NCBI RefSeq assembly: GCF_003858645.1
Contig: NZ_RQJP01000003.1
Location: 558,001-622,000 of the forward strand
Source: Larkinella knui
GTDB taxonomy: Bacteria; Bacteroidota; Bacteroidia; Cytophagales; Spirosomataceae
DNA: 64,000 bases
Reading direction: 5' to 3'
The number at the start of each line of letters is the position of its first letter. Positions within the stretch are counted from its first letter, which is position 1. The notes beneath the pieces are model-generated. The model worked only from the letters and a program-made list of their open reading frames with translations, was not told where the DNA came from and made no database searches. A program made the position numbers and the translations under genes. Of this stretch, positions 27,101 to 35,621 are shown one piece after another.

Positions 27101-28549
27101 TCAATATCCCGGGTTTTGGGTTAAAATTGAGTTCAGACTGATTTCCCGGAAAGGAATCGGAAACAGTTTGCGGTCGGCCGTAACGCTCATGTTGGTCAGG
27201 GCAATGTCGAGCGGAGTGTACTTCGCCTTGAAAGCCTGCATGGTCGATACCTCTTTTCCCCACCGAATCAGATCATGCCAGCGGTGTCCTTCGAAACACA
27301 GCTCCAGGCGTCGTTCTTTCTCAATCGCCAGTTGTGCGTTGGCCTGGGAAAGACCGCTCAGGCTGGCCAGAGCCGCCCGGTTGCGGATGCTATTGACCTG
27401 CGTCAGCGCCTGGGGTGTTTTGCCATTCTGATTGAGCGCTTCAGCATAGAGCAAAACCACATCGGCATACCGCAAAACCGGCCAGTCGTTCTCCCCTTCG
27501 TTCAGTTGCGTAATTTTGTAGACGAATTTCTTCGCGTAATAATAGATGTTGGGGTTGGTGCCAAATTTATAAACGCCCAGGTAAGCCTCCCGACGCAGGT
27601 CACCGGGTTCAAAAGCATCGTATAAATCCTGCGTGCCGATGTTGGTGCCGCCTGCCGTGACACCCACAAACTGGGTTCCTGAATTGCCCGGCGCAAAGGT
27701 GTAGGCAAACGAGTTGCCCTCGCCAAAACCGCTGCTGACGTACTGGACGGCGAAAATGATCTCGTCGTTGTTGTCTTTCCCGACGCCAAACACATCCGCC
27801 GGATTGGGCAGAATCCGGTAGGTTCCGCTGTTGACCACCTCGGCCAGTTTGGTTTCTGCTTCGGCGTATTTTTTCTCCTGAACGTAGACTTTCCCCAGCA
27901 GGGCTTTGGCCGCTCCGGCCGTGGCCCGGCCCACATTGACGCCCGTATAGCGGGCAGGAAGCACTTTTTCGGCGTCCAGCAAATCTTTTTCGATCTGGGC
28001 ATACACGTCCGCCGTTGTGTTGCGCGAAAACGTGTATGACTCGGCTTCGGTAGCGATTTCCTTCAAAATCAAAGGCACGCCGTTAAACATCCGAACCAGG
28101 TTGAAATACATCAGGGCCCGCAGAAATTTGGCTTCGCCGATGTACTGGTTTTTCAGCGTCGCGTCCATCGTCACCCCCTCGATCCGCGCCAGAATCACAT
28201 TGGCCCCCGCAATGGTTCGGTAGGCGTCGTTCCAGGCTGTCGAAATACCGGTGGAGGTAGAACGCCAGGTCAGTTTGTCGTATTCGCCGGAACCGGCCTC
28301 GCTTTCCGGAAACGACTGGGTATTGTCGGAAGGCAACTCGGTATATTGCCAGAAGCTGTTGTAAATGCCCCGCAGGTTTCCGTAGGTTCCGGTGAGGGCC
28401 GACCGAATGTCGGACTCGGTTTTATAAAACTGCTGAACCGGAATGACATCCTGGGGAGTCAGGTCGACGAATTTTTCGCCACAACTGCTGGTCATCAAAA
28501 CCAGACCGGCCATCAGAAACGTGTGGTGCAGGCGGTAGTATGTTTTCAT
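27101..28549 (-). CDS. SusD/RagB family outer-membrane lipoprotein
   Basis: This 482-residue lipoprotein has its lipobox in LVLMTSSCGEKFVDLTP (Cys near residue 23). The SusD core is present: AKFLRALMYFNLVRMFNGVP, LLGKVYVQEKKYAEAETKL and VVLLYAEALNQNG. The C-terminal ELCFEGHRWHDLIRWGKE and KLFPIPFREISLN end the protein in the standard way. It is shorter than the other SusD proteins in the window, as is usual for this subgroup. It is coded 33 bp after its SusC partner in the minus-strand glycan locus. Confidence 0.96.
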   Translation of the reverse strand: MKTYYRLHHTFLMAGLVLMTSSCGEKFVDLTPQDVIPVQQFYKTESDIRSALTGTYGNLRGIYNSFWQYTELPSDNTQSFPESEAGSGEYDKLTWRSTSTGISTAWNDAYRTIAGANVILARIEGVTMDATLKNQYIGEAKFLRALMYFNLVRMFNGVPLILKEIATEAESYTFSRNTTADVYAQIEKDLLDAEKVLPARYTGVNVGRATAGAAKALLGKVYVQEKKYAEAETKLAEVVNSGTYRILPNPADVFGVGKDNNDEIIFAVQYVSSGFGEGNSFAYTFAPGNSGTQFVGVTAGGTNIGTQDLYDAFEPGDLRREAYLGVYKFGTNPNIYYYAKKFVYKITQLNEGENDWPVLRYADVVLLYAEALNQNGKTPQALTQVNSIRNRAALASLSGLSQANAQLAIEKERRLELCFEGHRWHDLIRWGKEVSTMQAFKAKYTPLDIALTNMSVTADRKLFPIPFREISLNSILTQNPGY

Positions 28550-28582
28550 TTCGTTAGTCGTTTAATGGTCTGACTGTTCGTT

Positions 28583-31500
28583 TCAAAATCCGATGTTTAC
28601 GCCCACCGTAACCGTCCGGTTGGCGGGATACGTCCCCTGATCCACCCCCGGTTGATACACCGAATCGCCGTTCAGACTGGCTTCGGGATTGTACCAGATG
28701 TATTTGGTGACGGTGAACAGATTCTGGCCGGTGGCAAACACCCGCGCCGTCTGAAGTTTGATCCGTTGCAAAACCGTCGCGGGAATGGTGTACCCGAGCG
28801 TGATGTTGCGAACCCGCAGAAACGAGCCATTGAAAACCGCCCGGTCGGTCAGGTTGTTGCCGATGTTGACCCCGCTGGCGCCCGGCATGTGGAACGTCAC
28901 CTCCCGGTTTGGGTTGGCCGGATCGAACATGTTGTTGTAAAACAGGTTGATGCTGCCGTAGTCGATGTTGCCCGCCGGATGCCGGAGGTTGCCATTGATC
29001 AGGTTGGCTCCCTGAACGCCCTGCACCAGCAGACTCAGGTCAAAACCGCCGTAGCGGAACGTATTCGTCACGCCGTAGATAAAATTCGGAAAGCCTTTTC
29101 CGATCACAACCCGGTCATTTTCATCCACTTTGCCATCAGCATTCTGGTCTTTGATAATCCAGTTGCCCACCTTGTCGCCGTTCACCCACTGCGGATACCG
29201 GGTCAAATCGTCCTGTGATTTGAAGATGCCCTGCACCTGGTAGCCATACATGTACCCCAGCGGATCGCCCACCTTGATCTGAAAGACGTTGTTCCAGCCA
29301 AACACCGCCGACTGGGGCGGCAGCGATTGCGGCCCGCCCAGATTGAGCACCTTCGTCCGGTTGGCCGATAGGTTGGCGTCGATGGTCCAGAAAACGCGGT
29401 TGATTTTCAGGTTGGCTTTCCCGGTAATTTCCACGCCCCGGTTGCGGAGTTCGCCCAGATTCGTCCGGAACGTATTGGCGTAGCCGACGATACCGGGCAG
29501 GTCTTTCTGAAAAAGCATGCCCGTGGTGGTCCGATCGTACAGATCGACCGCCAGCGAAAATTTATCATTCAGGAACCCGGCTTCAATGCCCAGATCAGTT
29601 TGCCGGTTGCGCTCCCAGGTCAGATTATAATTGGCAAAACCGGATTGGGCGTACCCGAACGTCCGCTGTCCTCCGAAGCTGTAGTTACGGCCCACGACCG
29701 AGTTCAGCCATGTAAAACTGCCGATGTTGGCATTCCCGGTTTCGCCATAACTAGCCCTGATTTTCAGTTCGTTGACGACTGATTTCAGCGATTGCAGGAA
29801 CGGTTCTTCCGTCAGACGCCAGGCCGCCGAAAAAGAAGGAAAAGTAGCAAACCGGTTGTTGGGGCCAAACCGCGACGAGGCATCCCGGCGCAAAGCCGCC
29901 GACAGAATGTACTTGCTTTTAAAATCGTAGGTAACCCGCCCGCCGTACGACAAAAAGGCATTCTGGTCGTATTGCAACTCGCCAACGCGGTCGGGCGATG
30001 CCAGCGGATTCGTCAGCAAATCCGTGGTAAACGTACCGGTTCGGCCACTGGTTCCGGTAAATTTCGACTGGAATTTCTGGAGCGAATACAGCGCCAGCAC
30101 GGTGAAATTATGATTTTGCGCAACGGTTTTGCTGTAGGTGGCGGTGTTTTCCCAAAGCCAGTCGAGGGCGAGTTGCTGGGTTTCGCGGGCGAAAATCTGC
30201 CCAAAAACCGGGTTGGACGCATTGGCGCGGGGCGCCAACTGATTGGCCAGTGTGGCCGGAACGTAGGCGTATCCATCTTCCAGGTTCAGCGTCGACCCCA
30301 GCGACGATCTGATTTTCAAATCCTTGATGGGCTCGTATTCCAGAAACCCGTTACCAAAAAGCCGGTAATTGCGAAGCCGGTTTTTATTCAGTTCAACAAT
30401 GGCCAGCGGACTGAACATGTTATCGGCAAAAAACGAAGAGCCATCGTCGTTCCGCACACCGTCGAAGTTCTGGGCGTAATCGCCGGTGGCCGTGTAGAGC
30501 GGAATCACGGCGGGCATCAGCGTGGCCGAGGTAACCGGATTGGGCAGCGCCCGCCCGCCGGAAATCTCGGTGCCGGTCGCGTTGTTGTAGGGCCCGCCGG
30601 CGGGTTGCCGGAACTGCTGCGAATACGAAGGCGCCACCGAAACGCCAATCCGGAGTTTGGGGCTCAGGTCCGCATCGAGATTAAACCGCAGGTTGTAGCG
30701 ATCATACGACGTTCCCTTCATGGTACCTTCCTGCGTAAAGTAAGCCCCCGAAACCGCATACCGCACCCGGTCGGAGCCACCCGACGCCGAGAGTTGGTAC
30801 TCGGAAATGGGGGCCTGCCGGAAAACCGCATCCTGCCAGTCGGTGTTGGGCAGACTCTGGGGATTGGTATCAAAAATGGATGGATAGGCCTGGTTTCGGA
30901 CTCTGGCAACAAACTTGATGTAATCAAGGTATTCATCCCGGTTCAGGGCGTCCACTTTTTTGGCAATTTGCTGCAGGCCGGTATAGGCCGAGAAATTGAA
31001 GCTGGTTTTGCCGGCTTTCCCCCGTTTGGTCGTTACGATCACCACGCCGTTGCCCGCACGGGACCCGTAAATGGCAGCCGAAGCGGCATCTTTCAAAATT
31101 TCGATCGACTCGATATCCGACGGATTGATGAGGTTAAACTGGCTTGGTTCCTGCAAGGGATACCCATCCACGACGTAGAGCGGATTGCTGTTGGTACCGA
31201 GTGAGCCAATGCCCCGAATCCGGATCGTGGGGGCTTCGCCGGGAAAACCGCCCCGGCCCGACTGCACCTGCACGCCCGACGACAAACCGGCCAGGGCTTC
31301 GCCGGGTGTGCTGACGGGCTGGTTGGCAATCGACTTGCCTTCCACTTTGGAAATGGCCGTCGAAATGGTTTTCCGCGACTGCGCCCCGTAGCCAATCACG
31401 ACCACTTCGCTCAGCGACTTCGTATCGGGTTTCAGACGGATGTTAATGACGGTCTGGTTATTAACCGTAACTTCCTGAGGCAGATAGCCCACAAAACTAA

Positions 31501-32074
31501 ACACCAGCACCGAACCGGTTTCGGCCACGGCCAGCGAATAGTTGCCCCGGCTGTCGGTGGTCGTGCCTTTCTGGGAGTTTTTCAAAACCACACTGACGCC
31601 CGGTAAGCCCTCCCCTTTTTCGGCATCCGTAACGACGCCTTTCACCGTCACATCGGCCACCCGATCAAGTTCCGTTTCCGGCTCTTTGGGAAGGATCTGC
31701 CCGGTAGTTTCCGCCCGAAAATCGCTCAGCAGGATGTATTTTCCCGCGATTTCGTATTGAATATGGAGGGGGCGGAGCAATTTCTCCAGCACCATTCCAA
31801 ACCGCTCATTTTCAATCGATATGGTTACTTTCTGCCCCGATTTAATCACCTGCGGGCTGAAAACGAACTTAATGTCGGCCAGTTTTTCCAACCGCTGAAG
31901 TACCACGGCCACCTCCTGGTTTTCGATTCGGAGCGATACTTTTTTATTCAACACCTGCGCTTTCGAATCGACGGCGTAGGTCATGCTGGTAAACAAAACC
32001 AGCAGCAGCCCCTGCGTAAATGTCACTTTCATGGCGTTAATCCAAAAAGCATGATTTCTAAACGTTTTCTTCAT
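28583..32074 (-). CDS. SusC/RagA-type TonB-linked transporter with STN domain
   Basis: This 1163-residue protein has a long leader with a signal peptide (VTFTQGLLLVLFTSMTYA, ending near residue 40). The STN domain occupies about 45-120 (VSLRIENQEVAVVLQRLEKL). A carboxypeptidase-D-like domain (about 145-225, VKGVVTDAEKGEGLPGVSVV), the TonB-box-like SLSEVVVIGYGAQSRK, the plug (LKDAASAAIYGSRAGNGVVI) and the barrel follow. The ATG at 32074 (MKKTFRNHAFW) is chosen over an upstream ATG because the upstream 26 residues precede the signal peptide and look non-coding. The STN makes it the probable sensor for FecR at 32238. It imports the glycan cleaved by the GH38-like enzymes. Confidence 0.96.
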   Translation of the reverse strand: MKKTFRNHAFWINAMKVTFTQGLLLVLFTSMTYAVDSKAQVLNKKVSLRIENQEVAVVLQRLEKLADIKFVFSPQVIKSGQKVTISIENERFGMVLEKLLRPLHIQYEIAGKYILLSDFRAETTGQILPKEPETELDRVADVTVKGVVTDAEKGEGLPGVSVVLKNSQKGTTTDSRGNYSLAVAETGSVLVFSFVGYLPQEVTVNNQTVINIRLKPDTKSLSEVVVIGYGAQSRKTISTAISKVEGKSIANQPVSTPGEALAGLSSGVQVQSGRGGFPGEAPTIRIRGIGSLGTNSNPLYVVDGYPLQEPSQFNLINPSDIESIEILKDAASAAIYGSRAGNGVVIVTTKRGKAGKTSFNFSAYTGLQQIAKKVDALNRDEYLDYIKFVARVRNQAYPSIFDTNPQSLPNTDWQDAVFRQAPISEYQLSASGGSDRVRYAVSGAYFTQEGTMKGTSYDRYNLRFNLDADLSPKLRIGVSVAPSYSQQFRQPAGGPYNNATGTEISGGRALPNPVTSATLMPAVIPLYTATGDYAQNFDGVRNDDGSSFFADNMFSPLAIVELNKNRLRNYRLFGNGFLEYEPIKDLKIRSSLGSTLNLEDGYAYVPATLANQLAPRANASNPVFGQIFARETQQLALDWLWENTATYSKTVAQNHNFTVLALYSLQKFQSKFTGTSGRTGTFTTDLLTNPLASPDRVGELQYDQNAFLSYGGRVTYDFKSKYILSAALRRDASSRFGPNNRFATFPSFSAAWRLTEEPFLQSLKSVVNELKIRASYGETGNANIGSFTWLNSVVGRNYSFGGQRTFGYAQSGFANYNLTWERNRQTDLGIEAGFLNDKFSLAVDLYDRTTTGMLFQKDLPGIVGYANTFRTNLGELRNRGVEITGKANLKINRVFWTIDANLSANRTKVLNLGGPQSLPPQSAVFGWNNVFQIKVGDPLGYMYGYQVQGIFKSQDDLTRYPQWVNGDKVGNWIIKDQNADGKVDENDRVVIGKGFPNFIYGVTNTFRYGGFDLSLLVQGVQGANLINGNLRHPAGNIDYGSINLFYNNMFDPANPNREVTFHMPGASGVNIGNNLTDRAVFNGSFLRVRNITLGYTIPATVLQRIKLQTARVFATGQNLFTVTKYIWYNPEASLNGDSVYQPGVDQGTYPANRTVTVGVNIGF

Positions 32075-32169
32075 AGCTTTACTCCGTTTTGTAGGTGAAA
32101 AATACAGGACAAACCACCCCCGCCTTGCCTGAAAAGCAAGTAATTGTGCCAACGATTGGGGGTTATTCC

Positions 32170-32210
32170 GGCCCGATCATGTTACAGCATGGCCGGGCCT
32201 TTATTTTTTT
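32170..32210 (+). terminator. Hairpin plus T-run in the FecR-SusC gap, facing the + strand
   Basis: The arms GGCCCG (32170-32175) and CGGGCC (32194-32199) enclose 18 nt and are followed on the + strand by TTTATTTTTTTT. Both flanking genes run on the - strand, where the hairpin is preceded by A and followed by no T-run. It is thus either a terminator for an antisense transcript or simply a leader hairpin for SusC. Confidence 0.35.
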
Positions 32211-32237
32211 TGATGCGTATTCGGCCTGGTGCGGGTA

Positions 32238-33326
32238 TTACTTACAGCCTTTACTGGTGATGATGATCTGCGCATCCACGACTTCATAGGTGGCCCGGAT
32301 CACTTTGCAGATAATATCCAGTTTTTCGTACAGCGATTCACTGCCCAGAGGGGCCGTAACCGTACAGTTTTTCAGTACTTCTTCGTCGTAAAGAATCGGA
32401 ACCCCGTAGCCTTTTTCCAGGACTTCAAACGTTTGGGAAACGGGCGTATTCTGAAAATTAAATGGATTGGAATCGATTGGCTGCGGAACGATCATTTTCG
32501 GATTTTCAACCAGCGTTTTTGTCAGCTTATCAGGCGTCCGTTCGTAGATCACCATCTGGTTGGGCATCAAAATAACCCCATCGGTCTGGCTGAAGGGCTG
32601 GCTGGCGGTATGCACCGCTTCCTTCCCCGACAGCACGGATACTTTGCCCGTAAACACCTTCACGACCACGTCTTTGTCTTTTTCAAAAGCGCGAATCGAG
32701 AAACTGGTTCCCAGTACCTTGGTGACCAGTTCATTGGCATAGACCAGGAACGGTTTCCGGGGGTTTTTCGCAATGTCGAAAAAACCTTCTCCCGACAAAA
32801 AAACCGTTCGGGCTTCTTTAGCAAACGTCTCGGGATAACTCAGCTTGCTTTTGGGTTGCAAGGTAATGATCGAACCATCGCTGAGGCTGATTTTAATCGG
32901 CTGGTTCGAGTTGTTAACCTTCTCGATGGTTGGATTCGCCTGCGCCATCACCAGCTCATCATACCGCGTGGGATTGAGCAACTTCTGGTTTAGAAAATAC
33001 CCGCTTATGCCCAAAACCAAAACGACCGCAGCGGCCAGTTTCCACCAGTTTGTGGCCCAAAACGAACGTTCTACAGTCAATTGCGCGTCGGTTTCTTCCA
33101 GCATCTGCCGGACTTTATCACTGACTTTTGCATCGGTAATGGGGATGTGCTTCATTTCCAGGGCTTTCAAAACGAATTTGGCCTGACTGATTAACGCTTC
33201 CTTCTCCGGATGATGCCTAACCCATTCCGGCCAGAAGGTGTCCTCCTGAGGTAGCTGACCATTTACCCATTTTCGAAAATAGTCGTCAACGATAAAATCT
33301 TCAGCGCTATAGTGGATATAGTCCAT
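32238..33326 (-). CDS. FecR family anti-sigma protein with DUF4974 domain
   Basis: This 362-residue protein has a cytoplasmic N-terminus of about 85 residues and a transmembrane helix (WWKLAAAVVLVLGISGYFL). The FecR domain contains IKISLSDGSIITLQPKSKL, VFLSGEGFFDIAKNPRKPF and VTKVLGTSFSIRAFE. The C-terminal DUF4974 domain (about 280-360) contains FEVLEKGYGVPILYD. The start at the ATG at 33326 (MDYIHYSAEDFIV) matches the family N-terminus better than the ATG eight codons upstream. It lies 66 bp after the sigma gene and before a SusC with STN, so it should hold and release that sigma factor. Confidence 0.93.
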   Translation of the reverse strand: MDYIHYSAEDFIVDDYFRKWVNGQLPQEDTFWPEWVRHHPEKEALISQAKFVLKALEMKHIPITDAKVSDKVRQMLEETDAQLTVERSFWATNWWKLAAAVVLVLGISGYFLNQKLLNPTRYDELVMAQANPTIEKVNNSNQPIKISLSDGSIITLQPKSKLSYPETFAKEARTVFLSGEGFFDIAKNPRKPFLVYANELVTKVLGTSFSIRAFEKDKDVVVKVFTGKVSVLSGKEAVHTASQPFSQTDGVILMPNQMVIYERTPDKLTKTLVENPKMIVPQPIDSNPFNFQNTPVSQTFEVLEKGYGVPILYDEEVLKNCTVTAPLGSESLYEKLDIICKVIRATYEVVDAQIIITSKGCK

Positions 33327-33392
33327 GATGCAATCGGTTTCTACTAACAACAGGTGAAAACCTCCTCCTTGTACTGGTATTTTTTGAAAAAA

Positions 33393-33956
33393 TTATCCGT
33401 CATGTTGCCAGGCACTTTTAAGGCCTTTTAGAGCATTGTAAATCAGGTTTCGGGCCGATTGGTAATTAATGGCCATCAGACTCGCAATCTGTTCGTAGTC
33501 CAGTTCCTGATAAAATTTGAGGTAAATCACTTCCCTTTCCCGTTTGCTGAGCTGGGTCAGAACCTGATTGAGTTTCTTCAGATGCTGCTCCGTTGTTTCC
33601 AGTTCGATGATGCGGGATTCAATTGAAAATTCGCCGATAAAATCAATGTCGTCGGTGTTTTCAATGAATTGGTGCAGCCGTTTGTCACTGGTTTTCTTTT
33701 CCAGAAATAGCTTTCTGCGCAAGGCTTTCAGCAAGTAAAACCGTACGTGTTCTGTCTCGCCCAAAAATTCCCTTCGTTTCCACATTTCAAGAAACAAATC
33801 CTGAATGCAGTCTTCCACCAGGGTATAATCGGTGGTGAGCTTCGTGCCGTAGTTATAGAGGGTTTTATAGAATACCGTTGCGAGACTACCGAATGCTCCC
33901 TTATCACCTTTTTTGAAGGCCAGCCAAAGTTCCGCTACTTCGGTGTCATTGGGCAT
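33393..33956 (-). CDS. RNA polymerase ECF-type sigma-70 factor
   Basis: This 187-residue protein has sigma region 2 (about 20-85, LVEDCIQDLFLEMWKRREFL) and region 4 (about 125-180), with KREREVIYLKFYQELDYEQIASLM as the helix-turn-helix. Unlike the sigma factor at 3008 it has no hydrophobic tail. It is the first gene of the nine-gene minus-strand glycan operon and is followed by its FecR partner. It probably activates the SusC gene and the genes after it. Confidence 0.94.
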   Translation of the reverse strand: MPNDTEVAELWLAFKKGDKGAFGSLATVFYKTLYNYGTKLTTDYTLVEDCIQDLFLEMWKRREFLGETEHVRFYLLKALRRKLFLEKKTSDKRLHQFIENTDDIDFIGEFSIESRIIELETTEQHLKKLNQVLTQLSKREREVIYLKFYQELDYEQIASLMAINYQSARNLIYNALKGLKSAWQHDG

Positions 33957-34318
33957 ACCGGGTTAGAATTGGACGAGTTTACTACTGACAATAGAAGGGA
34001 ATAGCACTTCTGTACTGAAAAAATTTGCTAAAGTTTTAACCTATACAGAAATGGTGAGTCAACATCGAAACGGATAAACTCCCGAAACAGGGTTGGTTGC
34101 ATGGCAAGCGTGATTTTGTAGTAATCGGTAGCAGCACATCAAGCTCAGTGTGGGGTGATCCGGGGAGGCCGTAATGATCGTACGCTTCTTTCCAGGTACC
34201 GGACGATCCGTCTGCCCTGGCCCTCTCAGCCGACACGAGCCCGTGTTCAGCCTGATTGATTCCCAATTTAATAAAAAAGGACTGTTTTAGGGACAAAGAA
34301 AACGTAAGAATCAATGGT
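33957..34318. other. Intergenic region upstream of the sigma gene, no gene assigned
   Basis: This 362-bp gap should contain the promoter of the minus-strand sigma operon. A minus-strand frame (34036-34329) is open and contains a proline- and leucine-rich stretch, but it has no recognisable domain and no clear start context. I see no repeat or strong hairpin here. Confidence 0.5.
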
Positions 34319-34564
34319 ATGAACGACAAGGGTAAGCAACTCAGACACTGGCTGCTTCAGTTAGCTCAACACGCGGCTATGCTTCCCGGCCACACCTACA
34401 CGGTGGTGGCTAATGCTTCCATGTGCGGCAATGAAGCGCTGCTGTTCTGTCAGCAGCTCAATGTGTCGGGGTCGGTTGCCGGGTTGCTGGCCGATTTTCG
34501 TCTTAAAATGGAGCATTCCAAGAGATTACGTTTAACGACTACAAACCTGTTTTTGAAAGCCTGA
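34319..34564 (+). CDS. Small hypothetical protein
   Basis: An 81-residue frame starts at the ATG at 34319 (MNDKGKQLRHWLLQLAQHAA). It has mixed composition, no signal peptide and two or three amphipathic stretches (GNEALLFCQQLNVSGSVAGL). I do not recognise a family. It stands alone in a long gap, ahead of the hairpin-rich leader of the GH43 module, with no operon partner. It may be real, a relic, or chance. Confidence 0.3.
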   Translation: MNDKGKQLRHWLLQLAQHAAMLPGHTYTVVANASMCGNEALLFCQQLNVSGSVAGLLADFRLKMEHSKRLRLTTTNLFLKA

Positions 34565-34603
34565 ATTCTCCAATAAAAGTTAGCAAGTTCTGTATGATTG
34601 CAA

Positions 34604-34724
34604 CGGTTGGAGCGTAAACATAGGGTTGCTTCGGCGCTCCGACTGTTTTTCTATCCTGGCCGTCGGAGCGGTCGGTAGTGATAGACGACCCGTTGATGGG
34701 ACTATTCATCAATCACTATTTTTT
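34604..34724 (+). promoter_or_regulatory. Hairpin-rich leader with competing stems before the GH43 module
   Basis: Stem A pairs 34604-34614 with 34635-34645 (11 pairs, two of them G-U) and is followed by TTTTT, like a terminator. Stem B pairs 34635-34643 with 34662-34670 perfectly (CGCTCCGAC/GTCGGAGCG), so A and B exclude each other. A third hairpin pairs TTGATG (34693-34698) with CATCAA (34707-34712), extended by TAGTGA/TCACTA across a 10-nt bulge, and is followed by TTTTTT (34719-34724). The order resembles an attenuator, or simply a terminator for the small gene before it. No known riboswitch class is recognised. Confidence 0.35.
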
Positions 34725-34821
34725 CACTCTTCAATAGTGGTAAGCACCACCGCTTCGTTTAGTAGATTTCCATAAACTATGCTTTATTTGAAAACAATAC
34801 TCATTCCCAAAGGCATAGATT

Positions 34822-35580
34822 ATGAACCGAAAATATAAATACCTATTGCCGTTGATATCGTTTATCGTTTTATCAGGCTTACCAATAAGTGGCCTTACCG
34901 CTTTTGCTCAGGGGATGGGTCCGCAACAAAGAATACCGCTCCCCCCCATACCGATAAAAGGCGATACAACACATACCCTATCCAAACACTTCATACTGGC
35001 CTCAGCTGCCAAAAAAGCACCTGATGCCAAGGGGTTTATTCAACGCTGGCTAGTGCTGGAACCGGTGAAGAAAGATATTGTCAGGAACAATATTTTCACG
35101 GACCACTACCTCAAAACCGCATTTGCAACCGATAACTTTTCCAGCGATTACACCGCCGTCCCCAAAAATGGCGAAATGGTAAAAGTGGGAAACCAGGACC
35201 TGAAGTGGTATGCGTTGGACAGCAAGGCATTCAACGTTAATCTATACCATTTCACCTACGCCATTAACAAACCGAGATACGGAATACTTGTCTGGCTGGT
35301 CACAGTCATCGATAGCCCCGAAGAAATCCAAAACGTCAGGCTGGCTGCCGGATGTAATTCCGGCAGCCAGTGGTGGTTGAACGGCCAGGAAGCCTTGCTG
35401 CTTTCCGGTGATCGGGATATGATTGCCGATAATGGTACGTCAGCCCGTTTAACGCTCAAAAAGGGAAGGAACATCATCCGCGGGGCCGTCATAAACGGAC
35501 CGGGTATGGCTAATTTCTGCGTTCGTTTTCTAGATGAAAAAGGATCGCCCGTCAAGAACCTCACTATCCGTTACGAATAA
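34822..35580 (+). CDS. Secreted beta-sandwich protein linked to GH43 (carbohydrate-binding-like)
   Basis: This 252-residue protein has a signal peptide (about 1-30, SGLTAFAQ), a short proline-rich linker (RIPLPPIPIKG) and then a domain of about 190 residues. Its features (FIQRWLVLEPVKK, NVNLYHFTYAINKP, GCNSGSQWWLNGQEAL, LTLKKGRNIIRGAVINGPG) are those of the jelly-roll domain that accompanies acetylxylan esterases and GH43 enzymes in Bacteroidota. It ends 41 bp before the GH43 gene and is probably co-transcribed with it. It likely binds carbohydrate at the cell surface or in the periplasm. No catalytic residues can be named. Confidence 0.7.
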   Translation: MNRKYKYLLPLISFIVLSGLPISGLTAFAQGMGPQQRIPLPPIPIKGDTTHTLSKHFILASAAKKAPDAKGFIQRWLVLEPVKKDIVRNNIFTDHYLKTAFATDNFSSDYTAVPKNGEMVKVGNQDLKWYALDSKAFNVNLYHFTYAINKPRYGILVWLVTVIDSPEEIQNVRLAAGCNSGSQWWLNGQEALLLSGDRDMIADNGTSARLTLKKGRNIIRGAVINGPGMANFCVRFLDEKGSPVKNLTIRYE

Positions 35581-35621
35581 AATGTATCCGCCTGTTAAAG
35601 CTAATCAAAACAAATCAGTAC

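Noticed and set aside
34036-34329. A 97-codon minus-strand frame in the gap upstream of the sigma gene
   Set aside because: It has no recognisable domain, and its start overlaps the small plus-strand frame. The sequence may be a relic, but nothing in it is specific enough to call a gene.
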